NCBI GenBank assembly: GCA_026315105.1
Contig: CM048750.1
Span: forward strand, 268,327,151 to 268,391,150
DNA length: 64,000 bases
Direction of reading: 5' to 3'
DNA from: Locusta migratoria
Taxonomy: Eukaryota > Arthropoda > Insecta > Orthoptera > Acrididae
Below the pieces are notes generated by a model. That model was not told the DNA's origin, did no database searches, and saw nothing but the letters and a program-made list of their open reading frames with translations. Positions 42,651 to 52,552 of the stretch are shown piece after piece. Each line of letters starts with the position of its first letter. Position 1 is the first letter of the stretch. The translations under genes and the position numbers were made by a program.

Positions 42651-43515
42651 GTGATGTGGGGGAAAAGGGGATGAGAGAAGAGGGAGAGTGTGGGGAGGAG
42701 CCACAGGGCCATTGGAGATGGGACTGGAGGGGGGGGGATGATGTCTCAGGAAGCCATGGGGAAGAAGGAAAGAGGACGGAGGTAAGAGGAGGAGCCGGAG
42801 GGACAGGTCAGTGGAATGAGAAGGGGAGAAGGGGCAGCAAGGAAGGGATAGTCGGAGAGACAGTCAAATATATACAAAGGGGAAACCTCCATAAGGGCCC
42901 GGTCACATGCTCAGAGGTGCGGGGAGGGGCAGACATCAGCAGTTCCGTAAGATGTCCCATGATGGCGCTGAGGACAGAAGCAGCTCTTTAAACTGGCCAG
43001 AGTAGGCGGCAGGTAGCGGCTGTCCCCATCACCACCTCCCCTCAGACGCCGGCACACCGGACACAGCCGTGGCCTCGTGGCAGGCGGCACAAGTTCTCCC
43101 CTCAGCCTTCCCTCCACGCTACCCTCTGATAGCGAGAGGCAGCGTCAGAAGCACCTAGTGTGATCTAACGGTACTAAGCCGGGGAACCGCCTGACATATG
43201 CTGGCATCTTACGGAACTACGAGAAGAGCGTAGTAAAGTGTTGTGAGGGGCGGGTTCCTTCTCTATATATGTTACTCTGTATCTGGGCCCTCAGGGAGAG
43301 AAGGGGGAGAGGGAGCAAGGGGAAGGATCACAGCTGGTATGAAGGGTAGATGTCAGGTCGGAGGGCATCATCCGGGAAGGGGAGGGTACGGAAGTTGCCA
43401 CGGGAAAGGATCCGGAGAGTGGACAGGTGGAGAGCAGGGGGAATACAGTGGTGGAGGCGCGGCAACGGACCAGGTGCGGAGAGGAGAGGATGGACTAGAG
43501 GATTAGGCGGGTCTG
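42651..43515 (-). repeat. G-rich dispersed repeat containing the inverse of 2512-2850
   Basis: The centre, 42873-43212, is the reverse complement of 2512-2850 (GGAAACCTCCATAAGGGCCC, CATGATGGCGCTGAGG, GTGGCCTCGTGGCAGGCGGC). Purine-rich flanks at 42651-42872 and 43240-43510 are G-run rich, and the right one resembles 36330-36420. Probably parts of one large LTR-like or unclassified family. ORFs follow composition. Confidence 0.72.
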
Positions 43516-43964
43516 ATTTGCGGGATATGTAACGGAGGCTATGACAGAGTTTCTTTTATGCCTAAAAGTATAACTAACCACCGTAAATGAACACTTGATA
43601 GTCGTAACATTATTCTATTTTTTCTCAGCATCGTTTGCAGTTGAGAGAGTTCCGAATTATATTTTTGTTGACTGCTACAATTTATAGCGACACAAAATAC
43701 GACGATATTTTGAATGTGCTGCTTTACTCCAAATAAACATTCAGTACTACAAATACAGACGTCTGTATTTACGACACAGCCGCTTGGCAGCGCTGCAGTC
43801 GCGAAGTTACAGAACATCGCCGGGAGTTTCGCGACTCTTATATTAGACTGGCTAGACATCGAAATGCACTCTAAAGATGAGCATGTTTTACTGATATGTA
43901 TGGGGTAAAAATTTGATGACGTTGACTCCAATGTCATTAGTGTTTTTCTGTTTTCATGCTGTAG
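43516..43964. other. No gene recognised
   Basis: Short ORFs on both strands (43539-43937 minus, 43714-43908 plus) with no recognisable domain. Confidence 0.5.
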
Positions 43965-44140
43965 CTTGGGTACTTGTGAACATGAGCGACTTCCCGAGCG
44001 CCGTTGCCGGTCGAGCGGCCTAGGGCGTGGACTGTCAAACCGTGGATACAGTTTCGAACCTCCATCATGGCAATGTTTCCTTGGATTTGTTTTTACGTAT
44101 TTGATAATATTCTCATACTTCTAATACCTTTACTTGCATA
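43965..44140 (+). repeat. tRNA-like dispersed repeat (partner 56685-56985)
   Basis: GAACATGAGCGACTTCCCGA, GCCGGTCGAGCGGCCTAGGG (A-box-like), GTTTCGAACCTCCATCATGG (B-box-like), then GTATTTGATAATATTCTCAT. The minus strand at 56685-56985 has the same order with an extra segment of about 100 bp in the middle. A tRNA-related SINE family distinct from the others is likely. Confidence 0.65.
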
Positions 44141-44194
44141 TATACATGTGGCGTCTATTCCTAAAGAACAGACGTCACTTCTGATCCTGCAGTT

Positions 44195-44558
44195 GTTATT
44201 GTTTTCATATTCACAGAATCAACTGCGAATGGGCAAAGCCGAAAATGTGTAACCAGCCGGGATCCGAACCCGGGTCTTCTGCTGTCTAGGCAGTTGCGCT
44301 GACCCTTACACCACTGGGGACACAGTGGTCACCGCACCTGCACGGACTACCTAAAAACACCTCCCGTCAGACACAAATTTCCAGCTCTACCCTACCCACA
44401 GTGCTCAAACTCGTAGTCACTATGTACTAATTCCCGTAAGAGTAAGGGCTCCAAACTTGCCCACCCATCCCCACTAACGAAAGGATCATTGCCTGTCGCT
44501 GGCATATGGTCAGCGCACCTGCCTAGAAAGCAGTGTGTGTGTGTGTGTGTGTGTCGCT

Positions 44559-44619
<61 letters not shown>

Positions 44620-44870
44620 CCAGCGACAGGCAATGATCCTTTCGTTACTGGGGATGGGATAGGTGGGCAAGTTTGAAGCCCTTACTCTTACGGGAATTAG
44701 AACACAGTGACTACGAGTTTGAGTACTGTGGGCAGGGTAAGGCTGGAAATTTGTATCTGACGGGAGGCGTGCTTAGGTAGTCCTTGCAGGTGCGCTGATC
44801 GCAGTGTTCCCAGCAATTTAGGGGTCAGCGCAGTTAATGTGATATATTCTGTGAATATGATCTTTACATT
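44195..44870. repeat. Large palindrome of a tRNA-containing repeat
   Basis: The left arm 44195-44516 and right arm 44617-44870 are inverted copies. Shared blocks, right-arm sense: TGCCAGCGACAGGCAATGAT, CTTACTCTTACGGGAATTAG, CTGACGGGAGG, AGGTAGTCC, GGGTCAGCGCA, ATTCTGTGAATATGA. The left arm alone retains a tRNA-like sequence on the minus strand (44253-44322, with GGGTTCGGATCC as B box); the right arm lacks about 70 bp there. The loop holds another fragment of the tRNA-like head (GGTCAGCGCACCTGCCTAG), (TG)n at 44532-44553 and (TA)n at 44562-44616. Confidence 0.85.
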
Positions 44871-45014
44871 ATTTTGATGTGGGGCACCAGGAAGATGATT
44901 AATATTCAATTAGGTGTATTATCTGTGTACAAATGTTCAAATGTTTGTTAAGGGACTTAACTGCGGGGTCATCAGTCCATAAAAGTTACAAACTACTTGT
45001 TGTTGTTGTAGTCT

Positions 45015-46381
45015 TCAGTCCGGAGACTGGTTTGATGCAGCTCTCCACAATACCCTATCCTGAGCAAGGCTCTTCACCTCCACATAAGAACGGCAATCTA
45101 CATCTGTCTGAATCTGCTTACTGTATCCATCTCTTGGTCTTCCTCTGCGGTTTTTACCCCACACACTTCCCTCCAACGCTAAATTCACAATTCCTTGATG
45201 TCTGAGAATGTTTCCTACCAATATATCCCTTCTTTTAGTCAAGTTATGCCAGAAATTTCTTTTCTCCCCAATTCTGTTCAGTACCTCCTCATTAGTTACG
45301 CGATCCACCCACCTAATCTTCAGCATTCTTCTGTAGCACCATATTTCAAAAGCCTCAATCCTCTTCCTGTCCGCACTGTTTATCGGCCATGTCTCACTCC
45401 CATACAAGGCAACACTCCTTGCCTTCAGAAAGGACTTCTTTAGGCTTAAATCAATATTCGATGTTAACAAATTTCTCTTTTTCAAGAACGCTTTTCTACC
45501 TATTGCCATTCTGCATTTTATATCCTCTGTGCTGCGACCATCATTTGTTATTTTACTGCCCAAGTAACAAAACTCATCTACCTCCTTTATTGCTTCTTTA
45601 CCTAATCTAATTCCTTCTGCATCACCTGATTTTCTTATACTGCACTCCATTAGCCTAGTTTTGCTCTTGTTAATGTTCATCTTATATGCACTTTTCAGCA
45701 CATTGTCCATTCCGTTCAATTGCTCTTCCAGGTCCTTTGCTGTATCTGACAGAATTACAATGTCATCGGCAAAACGCAATGTTTTCAATTCTTCACCCTG
45801 AACTTTAATTCCTTCTCCAAATTTCTCCTTGCTTTCCTTTATGGCTTGCTCAATGTACAAATTGAATAACAATGGAGAAAGACTACAACCCTGTCTTACT
45901 CCCTTTCCAACCACTGCATCCCTTTCATGCCCTTCAACTCTGACAGCCGCTGTCTGGTTTTTGTACAAGTTGTAAATAACCTTACGCTCCCTAAATTTTA
46001 CTCCTGCTTGCTTCAGAATTTAAAAGAGTTTATTCCAATCAACATTGTAAAAAGCCTTCTCCAAATCTACAAAAACTATAAATGTAGGTTTGCCTTTTCT
46101 TAATTTCTCTTCTAGGATAAGCCGTAAAGTGAGTATTGCCTCCCGTGTTCCTACATTTCTCCTGAACCCAAACTGATCTTCCCTAACAGCTTTTCCATCC
46201 TTCTGTATGTAATTCGTGTTAATATTTTGCAACCATGACTTATTAAACTGATGGTTCTGTAGTTTTCACACTTTTCTGCACCTGCTTTCTTTGGAATGGG
46301 GATTATAACATTTTTCTTAAAGTCTGAGGGTACTTCGCCTGTCTCAAAAATCTTACACACCAGGTGAAACAGGTTTGTCAT
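45015..46381 (-). pseudogene. RTE reverse transcriptase, broken into three frames
   Basis: The first piece (46151-46381) has VIIPIPKKAGAEKCENYRTI. The second (46020-46232) has REDQFGFRRNVGTREAI and FIVFVDLEKAFYNVDW, motif A. The third, 317 codons (45015-45968), has GVRQGCSLSPLLFNLYIE (motif B), TLRFADDIVIL (catalytic FADD, about 45773-45762), the VDEFCYLGSKI block, ETWPINSADRKRIEAFEIWC and LWRAASNQSPD at the end. Two frame breaks disable an otherwise complete enzyme. Confidence 0.9.
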
Positions 46382-46835
46382 GGCTGGTTCTCCCAGAGAC
46401 TTCAGTAGCTCTGAGGGAATATCATCTACTCCAGGGGCCTTGTTTCGACTTAGGACTTACAGGGCTCTGTCAAATTCTTTTCTAAGTACAGTATCTCCTA
46501 TTTCATCTTCATCTACATCCTCTTACCTTCCTACAATATTGTCTCGAAGTTCATTTCCTTTGTAGAGCCCCTCTATATACTCTTTCCACCTTTCTGCTTT
46601 CCCTTCTTTCTGAGAACTGGTTTTCCATCAGTGTCCTTGATATTCATAGATCTGTTTCTTTTATTTTCCTGTAGGCTGTATCCATTTTCCCCTATTTATA
46701 CATTCTTCTACATCCTTGCATTTGCCTTCTAGCCACTCCTGCTTAGCCATTTTGCACTTCCTGTCAATCTCATTTCTTAGTCGTCTGTACTCCATTTTGC
46801 CTGTCTCATGTACTGCAGTTTTATATTTTCTCCTT

Positions 46836-47999
46836 TCATCGATTAAATTTAGTATCTCCTGTGACTATTTTGTCCTCTGCTACCTTCACTATTTCATCTC
46901 TCAATGCTACCCATTCCTCCTCTACTGTTTTATTTTCCCCTGTCTCTGTTAATTGTTGCCTAAAGCTCCCTCTGAAATTCCTAACAACTTCAGGTTCCTT
47001 CAATTTATCCAGGTCCCATCTCCCTATTTTCCTACCTTTTTGTAGTTTCTTCAGTTTCAGCCTACAGTTCATAACCAACAAGTTATGGTCAGAGTCTATA
47101 TCTGCCCCCGGGTATGGCTTACACTGTAAAACCTGGTTCCGAAATCTATGTCTTACCATTATAAAATCTATCTGGTATCTTCCGGTGTCTCCTGGTCTCT
47201 TCCATGTATACAACATTCTTTTGTGATTCTTGAACCAGGTGTTTGTTATAACTAAATTATGATCGGTGCAAAATTCTACCAGGTGGCTTCCTCTTTCATT
47301 CCTTTTGCCCAAACCATATTCACCTACTATCTTCCCTTCCCATCCTTGTCCTACTACCGAATTCCTGTCTCCCATAACAATTAAGTTTTCCTCTCTCTTA
47401 ATTGTCTGAATAATTTCCTTTAGCTCCTCATATATTTCTTCGATTTCCTCATTATCGGCAGAGCTAGTTGGCATATGAACCTGTACTACTGTTGTCGGTG
47501 TTGGCTTCGTATCTATCTTGACAATGATAATTCGATCACTGTGCTGGTCATAGTAATTTACCCGCATTCCTATTTTCTTATTCATTATCAATCCTACTCC
47601 TGTGATACCCCCAGTTGATTTTGTATTTATAACCCTGTACTCACCTGACCAGAAATCCTGTTCATCCTGCCACCGAACTTCACTAATTCCCACTATATCT
47701 AACTTCAACCTATCCATTTCCCATTTTAAATTTTCCAATTTTCCTACTCGATTAAGGGATCTAACATTCCACGCTCCGACCCGTAGAATGCCAGTGCTGT
47801 CTTTCCTGATGATCACATCCTCCTGAGTAGTCCCCGCCCGAAGATCCGAATGGGGGACTATTTTACCTCCGGAATATTTTACCCGAGAGGATGCCATCAT
47901 CATATGTTCATACAGTAGAGCAGCATGTCCTCGGGAAAAGTAACGGCTGTAGTTTCCCCTTGCTTTCAGCCGTTCGCAGCAACTGTGTGGCAAAGCCAC
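46836..47999 (-). pseudogene. RTE endonuclease domain (open 387-codon segment)
   Basis: Apurinic-type endonuclease that nicks the target so that cDNA synthesis can start there. Motifs: ILRVGAWNVRSLNRVGKLEN, DIVGISEVRW, VVQVHMPTSSADNEE, LIVMGDRNSVVGQGWEG (D..N pair), HNLVITNTWFK, MLYTWKRPGDTGRYQIDFIM and DIDSDHNLLVMN (catalytic Asp-His). All the usual residues are present, so this part looks intact; family members usually have GDFN where this has GDRN. The frame is lost after KVAEDKIV, where the linker to the reverse transcriptase carries stops. Confidence 0.92.
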
Positions 48000-48367
48000 G
48001 TTAGCTGATGTTACAAGGCCAGCTCAGTCAATCATCCAGTTGCCCCTGTAACTACTGAAAAGGCTGCTGCCCCTCTTCAGGAACCACACGTTTGTCTGAC
48101 CTCTCCACAGATACCCTCCGCTGTGGTTGCACCTACGGTACGGCTATCTGTATCGTTAAGGCACGCAAGCCACCCCACCTCGGCAATGTCTGTGGTTCAT
48201 GGGGGTGGACAAACTACTTGTGAACTACCTTATACTAAAGACGACACAAACATCCATGCCCGAGAGGGGGAATTCGAACCCCCGACCGTAGCGGCCGTGC
48301 ACTCTGTGACTGACGCGCCGCAAAACCGCTCGGCCACTGCGGCCGGCTATCTGAGTACAAATGTTTT

Positions 48368-48785
48368 TGTGGTGTCGCACAAGTCTAAAGTGCGCGCCAC
48401 GTACTTTCGCCGCGCACCGCCATTCACGCACGGCGCGGCGTTCTTATGACGTCAGCCACGAGCGCCCTCTGCTGCAACTCCGCTCGTGGCCACCTCTGAT
48501 CTGCATCGGTCACTTGGGAATGAGATAGGCACCAGTTAAGACGTGGGATTAGGACAGGCACTAGGTCTCATCAGTAGGCAGGCCTCTAGTTAACCTATGT
48601 CTCAGCAGTACACTTAGTTGACAGTCATGAACTTTGTTAAAGTTACGTATATCCTATTTCTACGGAATATACTACTTGTTCTAATTTAGCCTAGTGTTTC
48701 TAGTTTCTGCTGTCCCACTGGCTGGTCACCTCCGTACCTGCACACGCGTGCATCCTATTTCCCTGTGTCGGTCTCTCTCTCTACA
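48368..48785 (+). mobile_element. Possible orphan LTR
   Basis: Starts TGTGGTGTCGCAC, close to the minus-strand start of the 19.5 kb insertion (TGTGGCGTCGAATC), shares GCGCCCTCTGC, and is of similar length. It ends ...CTACA, followed by TGGCCACCGACACCC, which could be a primer-binding site. No second LTR is seen. 48786-49150 has no recognisable domain. Confidence 0.35.
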
Positions 48786-49154
48786 TGGCCACCGACACCC
48801 AGGACAATCGGCGGAAACGAGACACAAAAGTTTTATTTGTGATACACAAAGACAATTTGAAAGTGTTTTCGTCCCGTTCTCAAAATCCGGAAAGCTAATC
48901 TCCGAACTGTATCAGTTATATTTGGGTAATTTTGTGAAACCTTATGCTCAGAAAACATATTTTACTTGATGCTGGTTTCATGGGGTGACCAAACCGACAT
49001 GACACGCTACGATAGAACTTTGATCAAACGATCTGCCCTGTTAAAGTGATACCACGGAAATGCATTTTCTTTTTCAAAATTTGACCATTACTTGTTTCTA
49101 CAGTCAAGAATTTTATCCAGTCATGCTACAGATACAGGGGTAGCTGAAGGCTTT

Positions 49155-50723
49155 TGTGAGATTACAGCCCAATAGAAATACTGGTAATTAACAGCATTTG
49201 ATAATTAAACAGTATGAAGTTCACTGCAAACATTGACCATGCCAATGCACTAAATGTTACACGATTTTAATCTTATTAATTATGGTAGCAATGTATGTAC
49301 ACAGTTGGGTGACAACATTTATAGTTAGGCCATAGGTAGAAATTCTCCACGTTGAGATTTGCTGTGTGCTTGTAGCTGACGGGAGGCCAGCGAGCAGGCC
49401 GATGTTGGTGGCTTGTTCCAACTTAGGATTTTACAGTTCGTTTCCGGTGAGGGGAGAGAGGGACAATGGCGAGTTCCAGGCACAGTGCAGTGCACAAATA
49501 TTGTAATACTACTAGCATTTGAAGTAATACGATGCAGTTAGGAACCTTTAAGGCCCTCATTACAAAATAGCCTGTTGATAAATAAACAATACATTAGCTG
49601 ATATAGACACATCTAACGTAATATGTTTAATTGACAATGAAAAGTAATAAATTACCAATGAATACAAGACAGTTACACAACTAGCATGGCAATGTTTGTT
49701 TATAAAAATAATATATTAACTATTTTTCATTTTATTTTCAATCAATCTTTTGTATTTTACCTTGAAATATTCAGTTAAATCAGTTATCTGTGATACAAGA
49801 AATTGCACGATTATGATAAACAGTACAAAGGATGTTTATACTAATATAAAAACGTAAGAAAATATTTGTTTAATGTGTAGTGTAATTATTTTGATTTTAA
49901 GTAAAGTTTTAGAAATGTATTGGCTGAGCGCTGTACGTTGGCAAATCGGTTAGAACAGTTCACATGGGGAAGTTGATGACGTAGGGGAAAAAACCCCGGC
50001 AGTTGAGCTTATGGCGCGCGCGCGCACCTGGGCAGGAAGTGAGGACTCGTGACCACGTGATGTGGCTGGCCGGGCGGCGTCGCTCTGCATCAGTCGGCAT
50101 GTGGAGCTCGAGGTGGTGACTTGAGTTTTGTGTGTGGCAATCGCCACGTGTGGTTGCTCGTCATAGACTGCACCAAGTTAAATCGAGTGCTACTGTGTGT
50201 TTGTGAATATTTAGCCAGTGCAACAAGGTGTGCATCGCATTGAATTAAAGGTGGCTGTGATTTGTTAATGTAACACGTGTCGTCGCATAGGCATGAACAT
50301 AAACGGTGTTTGAGACAGCCACGTGGTGTGAAATCAATTCGCGACAAATATTCATTTTGTCTGGGGGCTCACGAGCTATAACTATATTTGGTACATTTAC
50401 CGACGTTCAGACGCGACAGCCACAGGGTTCAAATATTGTGAAATAAACAACATAAAGTGAACTTTCACGTGTTTTCAAAAATAGTAGTTAGTACACCCTT
50501 TTCTCTCATGAACTTGAATTTATTATGAATTTGTTTTGTTAATCATATGCAGGGAAGGAAAGCTGCGAACGTGTGATATCATTCCCTAGAAAACGAGTCA
50601 ATTGCAATCTCAGTTCCAGTGTTTTTGCATGTTTAGGAAATTGTTTCGCAGCTGGTGGTTGTGAGTTTAAAAAAAATTAAACTTTCTATATTTTAAACTC
50701 TCACTCCGACCTTCACCCTTGCA
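49155..50723 (+). repeat. 5' LTR
   Basis: TGTGAGATTACAGCCCAATA to CCCTTGCA. Contains a GCGCGCGCGCGCAC block near 50011-50027 and an AATAAA within GTGAAATAAACAACA near 50438-50452, a candidate poly(A) signal. Unusually long for an insect Gypsy LTR. Confidence 0.95.
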
Positions 50724-50725
50724 TT

Positions 50726-50743
50726 TGGGGGCTCGTCCGGGAT
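50726..50743 (+). other. Primer-binding site, tRNA-Pro type
   Basis: TGGGGGCTCGTCCGGGAT, 18 nt, two bases after the LTR. It corresponds to the 3' end of tRNA-Pro, the primer used by some gammaretroviruses; that equivalence is from memory of those primer sites. Confidence 0.9.
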
Positions 50744-50963
50744 AAGTTCACGTTGGACTTGCTCGGACGGAGAGATTAGGGTGTGTATAGGACAGTGAAC
50801 AGTTACGAACAGTTGCAAACTAGTGCGCGGACGCGACGGACAATTTCAAGTGTGTGTGTGTGTGGCTGCTGGCAGCAGAGAGCGGGATAAGTTCACGTTG
50901 GACTTGCTCGGACGGGGAGATTAGGGTGTGTATAGGACAGTGAACAGTTACGAACAGTTGCAA
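50738..50963 (+). repeat. 81-bp direct duplication in the leader
   Basis: Copies at 50738-50818 and 50883-50963 (CGGGATAAGTTCACGTTGGA ... GAACAGTTGCAA) differ at one base (CGGA/CGGG). The duplication starts with the last bases of the primer-binding site, so the second copy carries a partial site. Confidence 0.93.
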
Positions 50964-51357
50964 GCAGATACGCAATCGCGTCGCGCGGTTAACGACGGTT
51001 AATGACGTAGAGTTCGGGCGCGGGCATCCGTAACCGGCGATCGACGGCGCATCGGACCGGCAGCAGTGAGCGGTGGCGCGTGGGTTCAACGCACTCAAAT
51101 TTCATCTTCTGCAACGGACGGCAGTGATCGTGGGGACTTTGCAAGTCGCCAACGGAGCGTCGGGGCCCAGCAGCTTCGATTCTACAAAGGATAAGGGATG
51201 CAGTGCGGACATATTCCAGCCACAGCTTCTACAACAGACGGCAGCGAGCGTTGGGGACGTCGCAGCTCGTTGCAGCAACTTCTGGCTTAAAAGATAAGTA
51301 AAGCAGCTGGCGCTAGAAATTCTTGTGTGTTAATCAAGCTTTCTTGTGGCACACAAA

Positions 51358-52278
51358 ATGAAGCAGGTTTTTAAAAAGTCGCCAAGCGACGTAATTTCAG
51401 AGAGTAGCATACCAGAAAGTCCAGAGAAGGTAAATACTGGGGGAATGTTGTTGACACCGGAGATGTTCGCAGCCATGTTAGCGAGTGTTAGCTCAAGTTT
51501 AGAATCAAAAATAGAAAATTCATACACAAATTTAGAATCAAATTTAAAATCAGAAATAGAAACGGTAAAATCAGAAATAGAAACGGTAAAATCAGAATTG
51601 AAAGCAGACTTTAAGGCAGACATTGGGGCACTACAAAATTCAATGCTTGGATTAAAGGCAGAAATAATCACAGACATTGACAAACAGACAGGAAGTGTAA
51701 CAGAACGGTTTGAAAATAGGGAAAAGGAGATACATGCCAGAATTGGTGCTATTGAGACTGAGGTAGGAGGCAAGTTAGATGCTGTGAAACAATTGTGTGA
51801 TCACTGGAATGAGGGCACTATGCAGGCGTTGGCTGAGGTTGACAAGAGGATGGTGGCAGGTATTGAGGAAAAAAAAACTTTGTTGTCAGGAAAATTAGAG
51901 AATACAGAATGTAACTTTAGGAAAAAGTTAGAACAAGTAGTGACAGTAAACTATACTGAGATTGAGAAGGTGAACACTAGAATAAATAGTCTAGAACTGT
52001 GTACTGCATCAGTAAACACTAATTGGTCCATGGTGCAGACACCTAATGGCAGAAAGTTTTCAGGAGTGGGTAATTATCATCCAGTAGATTTTTTGGCTGC
52101 ATGCAAGGACCAATTTGTGCCTGGTATTTCAGACCAGTGTAAAATGAAGTTAGCAAAGAGAATGCTTGACTGTTCTGCTCAAACTTGGGCAAATCAGTGT
52201 GCTGATAAATTTGTAACTTTTGAGGCGTTTGAAAAGTTGTTTTTAAATAAGTATTGGGGGGGAGGACAAACAAGCTAA
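51358..52278 (+). CDS. Gag-like protein with coiled coil
   Basis: ATG at 51358 (an upstream in-frame GTG extends it by four codons); 306 codons. Gag forms the particle that packages element RNA. Residues about 50-215 are charged, with a coiled-coil pattern, including a twice-repeated SEIETVK (21-bp DNA repeat at 51549-51590). From about residue 235 it matches Gypsy gag: GVGNYHPVDFLAACKDQF, KMKLAKRMLDCSAQTW, FEAFEKLFLNKYWG. The family continues after KYWG with an acidic EDKQ-like stretch, found here in the +1 frame just after seven G (52256-52262). No zinc knuckle is present, so the C-terminus is lost. Confidence 0.85.
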   Translation: MKQVFKKSPSDVISESSIPESPEKVNTGGMLLTPEMFAAMLASVSSSLESKIENSYTNLESNLKSEIETVKSEIETVKSELKADFKADIGALQNSMLGLKAEIITDIDKQTGSVTERFENREKEIHARIGAIETEVGGKLDAVKQLCDHWNEGTMQALAEVDKRMVAGIEEKKTLLSGKLENTECNFRKKLEQVVTVNYTEIEKVNTRINSLELCTASVNTNWSMVQTPNGRKFSGVGNYHPVDFLAACKDQFVPGISDQCKMKLAKRMLDCSAQTWANQCADKFVTFEAFEKLFLNKYWGGGQTS

Positions 52279-52552
52279 GATACAAAATGAATTATTGAAT
52301 GAACCCAACTATATGAAAGGGAACCCAGAATTTGAAGTAATCATTGAGGAGGAGCTGTTTATTCAAGATTTATTAGTCATAAAGGGACTATATTTAAATC
52401 TAATGTTAGGAAGTGATTTCCCGTGCAAATATGAAGCTCAGTTGAAGTATAAAGATAAAGTATTAGAATTAAGTCTGGAGGGATGCATGAAGAGGGTGAA
52501 ATTCAAAAATGTTGTAAGTGATAAAGATTTAATGGCATGTTTACACAAGTAA
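52263..52552 (+). pseudogene. Gag end fused to protease remnant
   Basis: In the +1 frame after the G7 run: EDKQAKIQNELLNEPNYMKG (gag end), directly followed by FEVIIEEELFIQDLLVIKG and LNLMLGSDFPCKY. The latter resembles the C-terminal half of a retropepsin (the ILG-D-FL region). The protease active site, the nucleocapsid and everything downstream are deleted. Gag and protease parts are joined in frame, suggesting one clean deletion. Confidence 0.72.

Larger units (their letters stand above)
45001..48208 (-). mobile_element. RTE-type LINE, full-length looking, 3.2 kb
   Basis: The 3' end at the left ends in a (GTT)n-complement tail. Perfect 13-bp duplication ACAAACTACTTGT at 44988-45000 and 48209-48221. 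The 3.2 kb length and the single endonuclease-reverse transcriptase layout are standard for RTE/BovB-like elements. A 5' leader of about 200 bp precedes the coding region. Copies at 17857 and 37196 belong to the same family. Confidence 0.93.
44936..48347 (-). mobile_element. SINE split by a full-length-looking RTE
   Basis: SINE parts at 44936-45000 (3' body) and 48209-48347 (GCCGGCCGCAGTGGCCGAG head, B box GGTTCGAATTCC). The SINE has its own target duplication TATCTGTGTACAAATG (44920-44935) and TATCTGAGTACAAATG (48348-48363), one mismatch. It is broken by the RTE at 45001-48208. Confidence 0.92.

Noticed and set aside
44253..44322. tRNA gene on the minus strand.
   Set aside because: Lies inside a repeat arm with a second fragmentary copy nearby; no evidence of a free-standing gene.
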